From Cyrtodaria siliqua (lineage: Eukaryota; Mollusca; Bivalvia; Adapedonta; Hiatellidae), in contig JAWPHD010001219.1 of the NCBI GenBank assembly GCA_037043455.1, positions 186,001-250,000 of the forward strand: a stretch of DNA of 64,000 nt, in the 5' to 3' direction. Each line of letters starts with the position of its first letter. Positions within the stretch are counted from its first letter, which is position 1. Below, in pieces: positions 60,301 to 64,000 of this stretch. The translations under genes were made by a program, and so were the position numbers. A model generated the notes under the pieces. It saw nothing but the letters and a program-made list of their open reading frames with translations. It had not been told where the DNA came from and searched no databases.

Positions 60301-62253
60301 TAATTCTAAGTAAGTGTAGTTTTTTTCAAAAAAATTGTGTTTTATGTGTTGAAAATTTCATAAAAATTTACCAACTTATTAAGGATTCCAAACACAAAAC
60401 CATCAGCTCCAGCTTGTTTCAGCTCGCAGACATCGCGATACATGATATCGAATTCTGTGGGCGAGTACACGAAGTCCCCACCCCGAGGGCGTATCATCAC
60501 AAACACCGGAATGGATATTTTCTGTTTCATCACCTTTAACATTCCTGCAGACGACAATTATGTAGAGTATTTTAAAGATTATTCTATACTGGTCAGGAGC
60601 GTAGCTAGAGCATTTTGGAATGTATGTAAGTCAGACACATTATATATGCAAGGGGGATTCTGAGGTCACTCCCCGCACCCTACAGGATTTTTTTTAAATA
60701 CCTATTTTGACACTGAATTGCTGATGAATTTAGGCAAATGCTTTGAATGTTCGTGGAAAACTGAATAAAAAACCATCCCTTACACCTCCTCCCCCACACA
60801 CTCCCTATTTTTTATTGCATTTTCTGACTTTTTAATATTTTGAATTTTTTTGTTTGCAAACATGCATTGTATAGAATAATGTATTAAAAATTATATCAGT
60901 CTGTTTTCAAACATTCAACAGGATATAAAGATTAAAAACACATGCAATCAATTACTTTAAAATAAGACAAATTAGTTGTCATATAATATTATAATTAACC
61001 CTTTTGCTTAGTTGTGAACAATTGTTATCAAAAACAGCTTTAAACTCAATATAATATTAAAGGTAAAATATGTTTCCAAAAACATCTCTAAAACTAAAAT
61101 GAATAATAAACTAGAAAATGTGTCCAAGGGACCCGAATGCCCCGCTAAAGGGTTATCGGTTGCTTACAAAATGGAGTAACAAAATGTTAAGTGTAATATT
61201 AAAAGGCAAGTTATATGGACCTGATTTGGGTAGGAACATAATGGTGCCATATATTTCATGGAGATAACAAGAATGAATTAAAACAGTTTTTAAACAATAT
61301 TTTATTTAATAATCAATGATAAACATGTAAGGTCATCTAACACTATAAATATAAGTGTCATCTCTTGACACACTCACAGCCCTAACTTTAACACAGTGAA
61401 CTTCCACTAACTGTCCTGAACTTAGTTGCACACACCCTTGCACTTCCTCACAAGTTCACTGCTTGGTCTATACTCATAGCATATGGCTTTATTATTTATT
61501 TTCACACTGAGGATGCTGTGAACAGAGGTTTCAAAACAGAGGTTGTATAACCCCAGGGTCACCATTTGAACAAACTTGGTAGAGGACCATAAGCTTATAG
61601 CAAATGCAAAATATTAAACCTCTGGCTCTTGCAGTTTCAAAGAAGAAGATTTTTTAAAAGTTTTTCCCTATACAAGTCTATGTAAAACATGTGACCACTG
61701 GGGTGCCAAATGTGACCCCAGGGTTACCATTTAACCAAATTGGTAAAGGATCATAAGCTTTTATAAAGTAAATGCTCTGGATCATCCATGTGAAGTTTGG
61801 TCAAAATTGGCCACGCGGTTTCTGAGGAGAAGTCGTTTGAAGCAAAAGTTAACGACGCAAGTGATCCCAATAAATGAAGGCTCAAGGTTATCTAAAAACG
61901 TCAATATAAATTAACAAAGCTTAAAAAGTAGGTCAAGGTCACTTATATTGACCTGATTTGGGTAGAAACATATTGCTGGCATACAGATGTAAGTGTGTAT
62001 GAAGTTTGGAAACTGTATGGATTTGGGTATCGGAGAAACTGAGTTAATAAAAAACTTGAATGTAAAAACGGGAAGTACGAACGTACGGACGGACGGACAA
62101 GGGTAACACTATATGCCCACACCACTTTCATGGCAGAGCATAAAAAATAATGGCCTAACATTCCTCAAGATTCGGCCTTCCTTTGCAGCATACCTATACT
62201 GGGTGTGGTCCCTCCTTCCATTAAATTGGAACAAAGTTCAACTCGCACAGCAC
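48167..62253 (-). CDS. CUTC: CutC copper homeostasis protein, all but the first exon
   Basis: CutC is a cytosolic/nuclear TIM-barrel protein linked to copper handling. Seven minus-strand exons are readable: 62253-62194, 60544-60376, 57730-57690, 56269-56234, 52819-52686, 49394-49367 and 48387-48167. Phases agree at every junction and together they give 228 residues plus stop, which aligns gap-free with the human protein from its GADRIELC motif onward as I recall it. Landmarks: VELCS (the Cys proposed to bind Cu(I)), GGTTPS, IPVFVMIRPRGGDF, AGADGFVFG, PLPCTFHR, GFGRVLTSGG, VMPGGGI, EFHCSAR and a C-terminal KVTDSDKV. The first exon, with the start and the MEVC-type cysteine, is not visible from 62254 to 64000. 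One intron is GC-AG (57690 donor). Introns hold minisatellites and MITEs. Confidence 0.93.
49367..49394 (-). CDS. CUTC: CutC micro-exon: ARGRLSVMP
   Basis: Only 28 bp; acceptor tttttcag, donor CCAG|gtaaag. Encodes ARGRLSVMP and one base of the Gly continued in the last exon (VMPGGGI). Strong splice sites and phase on both sides. Confidence 0.88.
49541..49845. repeat. 31-bp minisatellite, about ten units, in a CutC intron
   Basis: Unit TGTCAAGGAACTATCAATGA plus TGCAATATGGT, with few changes between copies. It starts about 150 bp upstream of the CutC micro-exon acceptor. Confidence 0.93.
50274..50787. mobile_element. Near-perfect palindromic MITE with TTAA duplications
   Basis: TTAA (50270-50273 and 50788-50791) flanks a 514-bp sequence whose two halves are almost complete inverted copies: AGGGGCTGATGCACTATTT at the left, AGGGGTTGATGCACTATTT at the right end reversed. 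Each arm contains GATGACGTCATCG (50421 and 50620), a palindromic CRE-like site. TTAA points to piggyBac or Kolobok-type mobilisation. Confidence 0.9.
50850..51660 (+). repeat. Pearl-like core units with decayed 3' end
   Basis: Words such as CAAAATATAGCATTTTTAAT, AAGGGCCAACACTTTG and CAAGTTTGGTAA recur around the palindrome at 51081, ending with GACGACAGACGGACGGACAA at 51636-51665. Similar units precede the MITE at 49850-50270, so the MITE and the palindrome both sit inside one old element. Confidence 0.5.
51081..51216. repeat. Foldback palindrome, 64-bp arms
   Basis: TAACAAATAATGTATGGTGC at the left pairs with the right end (reversed TAACAGATAATGTATGGTGC), and the innermost CAGTCAGACCTAGAA pairs perfectly with TTCTAGGTCTGACTG around a 7-base loop. 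A 16-bp perfect palindrome, GACCGGGCGCCCGGTC, lies nearby at 50972-50987. Confidence 0.85.
51697..51863. repeat. Foldback palindrome, about 75-bp arms
   Basis: TAGAGTTTAATAACCAGTGT pairs with ACACTGGTTATTAAACTATA, and ATGGCCCCGATATAAGAAC with its complement, around a loop of about 15 bases. Just downstream, AAGACGACGTTACGTCAT occurs twice in tandem (51938-51978), and TACTGGGAAATATC pairs with GATATTTCCCAGTA at 52128-52162. Confidence 0.88.
52686..52819 (-). CDS. CUTC: CutC exon: GFGRVLTSGG region
   Basis: 134 bp; acceptor atattgcag, donor AACAG|gtatgt. Encodes AIDMTRDITVALEAVISLGF then GRVLTSGGDRTALEGLPTI. This is the most recognisable CutC block. Confidence 0.94.
53054..53653. mobile_element. 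Inverted-repeat element with about 75-bp arms
   Basis: The left arm (TTTTATTACTTGCAATATG, TTTCATACCTGACATG, AGACGCTCTTGGATCTGTTT) matches the reverse complement of the right arm ending at 53653. The interior includes a short open frame with no recognisable domain. It abuts the start of the pearl-like block. Confidence 0.8.
53651..56058 (+). mobile_element. Long pearl-like element, interrupted by an 830-bp transposon
   Basis: Starts ACAAGAGGGCCTGTGGATGC, has type-A units to 53934, is split by the element at 53935-54764, resumes with type-A (54765-55330) then type-B units (55330-55985), and ends AAAGTTAACGGACGACGGAC plus the terminal hairpin AGCTCTGCTGGC...GCCAGTAGAGCT (56020-56056) and CTAA. 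This is the most complete copy of the family in the window, with 5' end, core, ACGG tract and hairpin in order. Confidence 0.75.
53935..54764. mobile_element. 830-bp non-autonomous DNA transposon with 7-bp target duplication
   Basis: Ends are CAGGGAGTAAGTATACAGGG (continuing AGGAGAAACGG) and its exact reverse complement, 31 bp. GTGTATT flanks both sides (53928-53934, 54765-54771), and the uninterrupted pearl unit (TTTGTGTATTAAAACC) contains it once, which shows the insertion directly. The interior holds a 194-bp tandem pair (54254 and 54448 starts, TATTGCAAACGAGA...) and no transposase frame. Confidence 0.93.
56234..56269 (-). CDS. CUTC: CutC exon: DYAKPLPCTFHR
   Basis: 36 bp; acceptor ttattttag, donor AGGG|gtaagt. 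Contains PLPCTFHR, the family's RPLPVTFHRAFD strand; the following exon supplies AIDM. Confidence 0.9.
57690..57730 (-). CDS. CUTC: CutC exon: DGTVDKETCEELI, GC donor
   Basis: 41 bp; acceptor tatgcttcag, donor ATAG|gcaagt, the classic form of the rare GC-AG intron. Encodes DGTVDKETCEELI, aligning to DGHIDKELC in the human protein. Confidence 0.88.
57950..58165 (+). repeat. Pearl-like 5' fragment
   Basis: ACAAGAAGCCCAAGAGGGCC, TGTGGATGCTCTACTTGC and one type-A unit, ending where the next tandem repeat region begins. Confidence 0.65.
58335..58965. repeat. Tandem repeat of about 175 bp, three units, with nested 57-bp duplication
   Basis: Units share AAAAAGTGTAAGTCCACAA, TCTTCAGCATATCAATGTTA, GGCCAATATGAGCAGCCTA and CCAAAAACTTTAACGTTGA. 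The first unit contains an internal duplication of ATATCAACAGTTTGCTATGC (58460 and 58517). Confidence 0.85.
59040..59545 (+). repeat. Pearl-like core fragment
   Basis: Type-A units (AAAAATCATTCAACCAGAAT, CACAACTAGGCTTGATACT) followed by the start of a type-B unit; no 5' or 3' end. In the CutC intron between 60376 and 57730. Confidence 0.65.
59715..60225. repeat. 28-bp minisatellite, about 18 units, in a CutC intron
   Basis: Unit GTCTGCTGGTACCCAATATA plus CAGTGTTA, with small deletions in a few copies. It ends about 150 bp from the donor of CutC exon 60376-60544. Confidence 0.95.
60376..60544 (-). CDS. CUTC: CutC exon: barrel core with MIRPRGGDF
   Basis: Acceptor cgtctgcag. It encodes IPVFVMIRPRGGDFVYS and AGADGFVFGILN. 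Two donors are possible: AA|gttggt at 60376, which gives a gap-free join to KDGTVD in the next exon, or TTG|gtaaat at 60372, a better splice consensus but out of phase with the next acceptor. I prefer 60376. Confidence 0.88.
61540..62155 (+). repeat. Dispersed repeats in a CutC intron
   Basis: 61540-61800 is the CAAACTTGGTAGAGGACCAT family seen at 11740 and 43670. From 61840 a different repeat ends ACGGACGGACGGACAAGGGT and CTTTCATGGCAGAGCATAAA; a matching end lies at 3905-3950. Together with AT-rich sequence at 60560-61530, nothing coding is seen. Confidence 0.55.
62194..62253 (-). CDS. CUTC: CutC exon: (G)AVRVELCSNLMEGGTTPSI
   Basis: 60 bp between acceptor gtgtttcag and donor ATAG|gtatgct. 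It completes a Gly codon and contains VELCS with the conserved, proposed copper-binding Cys, and GGTTPS of the barrel. Phase out is 1. Confidence 0.92.
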
Positions 62254-62290
62254 CTGAAACACATGAAAGCATTTTAAAAAATTGTTATTG

Positions 62291-62512
62291 AAATGGCCGA
62301 ATGGTTAATGACGTTGCGTTGTAAACCTTCTCGCCTCTCACTGCTGCGGATTCGAATCTCACTGGGAGCTCGACTTGTGAGGAAGTGTCGATTCTTACGG
62401 ATGGCGGGAGGTGCACAGTACTGGTTCTACCCAGGAAAAGTGGGTGGTCTTATAATATATAACCTGACATGTGTTGAAAATGAAGTAAAACACCATACAA
62501 AAACAAGAAGTT
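62291..62512 (+). mobile_element. tRNA-derived SINE, full-length copy
   Basis: Head TGGCCGAATGGTTAATGACG (A box, Leu/Ser type) and GGATTCGAATCTC (B box), then a body with GGAAGTGTCGATTCTTACGG, CAGTACTGGTTCTACCCAGG and AAAAGTGGGTGGTCT, and tail TGTGTTGAAAATGAAGTAAA with CACCATACAAAAAC. Fragments of the body occur at 18495-18696 and 44530-44575 and the tail at 28562. It lies 38 bp upstream of a CutC exon, antisense to the gene. Confidence 0.82.
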
Positions 62513-63329
62513 ACCGTAATCATTTATCACGAACCACAGTCAATGTTATATCAAAGCTTTACTCATTTTAATACCATATTAAATGACACACGGGCAATCC
62601 TGAGTTTTAAAACTCTCGGTGTCCTGTTTGTGCATTATCTTGGATTTTTGCAATCATTTATCTTTTATTTTTGCATTTAAATATTACTGTTAAATATGTT
62701 ACAACAATTAATATATTTGAACTTATGGAAGAATGACGAAGAGAAATGTCTGAAGTGCTTTTACTGGAGCATTTTTAAAGGTAATGGAAGAGACATGTTA
62801 TGCTAGCGGTTCCAGGGGCATGCCCTCCTCACCCCTAATTGTTTTTATCATGAAAAACGTCAATACTCTGTGATGCATTTTTGGAGTATTTGTAAATAAA
62901 AACAGGTATACACACTCCCCCACATTTTATCTGCATTTTCAGGGCTTTATTTTTTTATTTTCTTAATTTTGCTGACAATGTTATCATGTGTAGTACACAG
63001 CTGCTGCATACTCTGCATACACTCCTGTTGTATGCTGTGTTAGTCAATGTCAGGTGCGCCATTGTTAAGCTTTTAAGATTTAACGACCAAAATGTTATGA
63101 AATTGCACTAAAATTCACAAAATTTCATCTAGGAAATAAAAACCAATCTCAAAATGCATGAAGCCCCATCAACTGAAGTCAATTACCAGAAAAACTAAAA
63201 GACTATCAAAATGGGCCTAGGAAAGTAGGTCTCTAATTTGCATAAAACGTCCAGTATTTTAACTGACAATCATATAAAGGACGTCAGTCTCTGCCCCTGG
63301 CCTAGGAATTATGCACGTTTCGTACCTTA

Positions 63330-63480
63330 GACGTTACCAAGGAAGTTTCGTACCCATTTTTGTACCTTGGCCATTGGACGTTTCGTACCTTGCCTTTGGA
63401 TATTTCGTACCTGGATCATTGGATGTTTCGTACCCTTCCGTACCCAGTTAAGTGTACGAAACATTTCGTACCCTTAACTC
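63330..63480. repeat. Short tandem/inverted repeat on 'TTTCGTACC'
   Basis: CGTTTCGTACCTT-like words repeat about every 25 bp, followed by the inverse TACGAAACATTTCGTACC. The reverse form, GGGTACGAAACGTCC, recurs at 63954-63968, and ATGAATTTAATTAGCATACA is repeated at 63902 and 63979 at the window edge. Confidence 0.6.
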
Positions 63481-63564
63481 ATAACATCCAAAGCACACAT
63501 AACATAATAAAAAGGGAATGTTTATATTAATTGTACATAAAAATTACAAAATCAAAATCGCCGA

Positions 63565-63871
63565 GGCCAAAAATAAAATTATGTTTGTTTCCCCTTCCCG
63601 ACCGACCCACCGAAATTGCCGCGACCCGAATTATTTTTTTGACACTTTTTATTTTTATTTTTATTTTTTTTGTCTTTTAATGAACATGCAGCACGATGTT
63701 CAGACACGACTGGGTTGGTACCGTCTTAAATGTGTCTTATAGGTAGCATGTATTCCAGTTTTGATCTCAAAGAAAAGAAATGAAATAAAAAAAATATTTT
63801 ACCTACCTACCTACCCAACCCTTTTTTGCATGGGTCGGGAAGGGTAAACAAACATAATTTTATTTTTGGCC
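63565..63871. mobile_element. 307-bp MITE with about 38-bp inverted ends
   Basis: Both ends read GGCCAAAAATAAAATTATGT then TTGTTT(C/A)CCCTTCCCGACC with one mismatch. The interior is homopolymer-rich. The short open frame inside is not considered a gene. Confidence 0.85.
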
Positions 63872-64000
63872 CAATATTAAACAGGCATGTATATCTATTA
63901 TATGAATTTAATTAGCATACAAAATGGGCTTTAGACGTTTTGACCCTTAACTGGGTACGAAACGTCCAAAGCGCATTTCATGAATTTAATTAGCATACAA

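Noticed and set aside
62254..64000. First CutC exon (expected MEVC-type start)
   Set aside because: I scanned the minus strand for a Met-Glu-Val-Cys-like start with a phase-1 donor and saw none. It probably lies beyond the window.

Overview
This is AT-rich eukaryotic nuclear DNA, most likely from a bivalve mollusc. The basis is intron-split animal genes, tRNA-derived SINEs, CR1/jockey-type LINE fragments, a piggyBac element, many small inverted-repeat elements and tandem repeats, and the 'GGGCCATAACTC' repeat blocks with (ACGG)-rich tails that I associate with bivalve pearl/CvA-type elements. No species is proposed. There are no prokaryotic operons, CRISPR arrays or intact rRNA genes.

Two host genes can be assembled from exons, both on the minus strand. 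(1) A CutC copper-homeostasis gene occupies 62253 down to 48167. Seven exons with compatible phases encode the last 228 residues and the stop codon; only the first exon, with the start codon, is missing, probably to the right of the window. (2) A prominin-like (CD133 family) membrane-protein gene runs from about 44977 down to 3723 and out of the left edge. Five exons are proposed: a tentative first exon (44897-44966), 27121-27173, the TM1/Cys-rich/TM2 exon (18849-19057), 16108-16228 and 3723-3789. The third and fourth are secure, the last is good, and the first two are inferred from splice sites and phase.

The rest is repeats, mostly inside introns of these genes. 1-2830: a nearly complete piggyBac element with TTAA duplications, inserted in the stem of a small palindrome. 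4376-14560: pearl-like blocks, a MITE carrying a duplicated TATA module and an inverted partial copy of it. 16560-17782: a 22-bp minisatellite. 19698-27085: a 7.4-kb array of a 41-bp unit that nearly fills one prominin intron. 27600-32640: more tandem repeats, a broken transposase-like gene carrying a SINE, and a duplicated exon-like sequence. 33160-35333: two copies of one inverted-repeat element in a composite arrangement. 36789-42000: two LINE remnants, one with a nested insertion. 42640-46003: tandem arrays. 49541-54771: CutC-intron arrays, palindromic elements and an 830-bp transposon with a clean 7-bp target duplication. 55000-64000: pearl-like fragments, a 28-bp minisatellite, a tRNA-derived SINE and a 307-bp MITE.

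The two host genes have no evident functional link beyond being neighbours in the same orientation. I see no convincing novel biochemical system. The unusual content is repeat architecture: introns made almost entirely of minisatellite, stacked insertions with readable target duplications, and exon-like sequences found in mobile-looking repeats.
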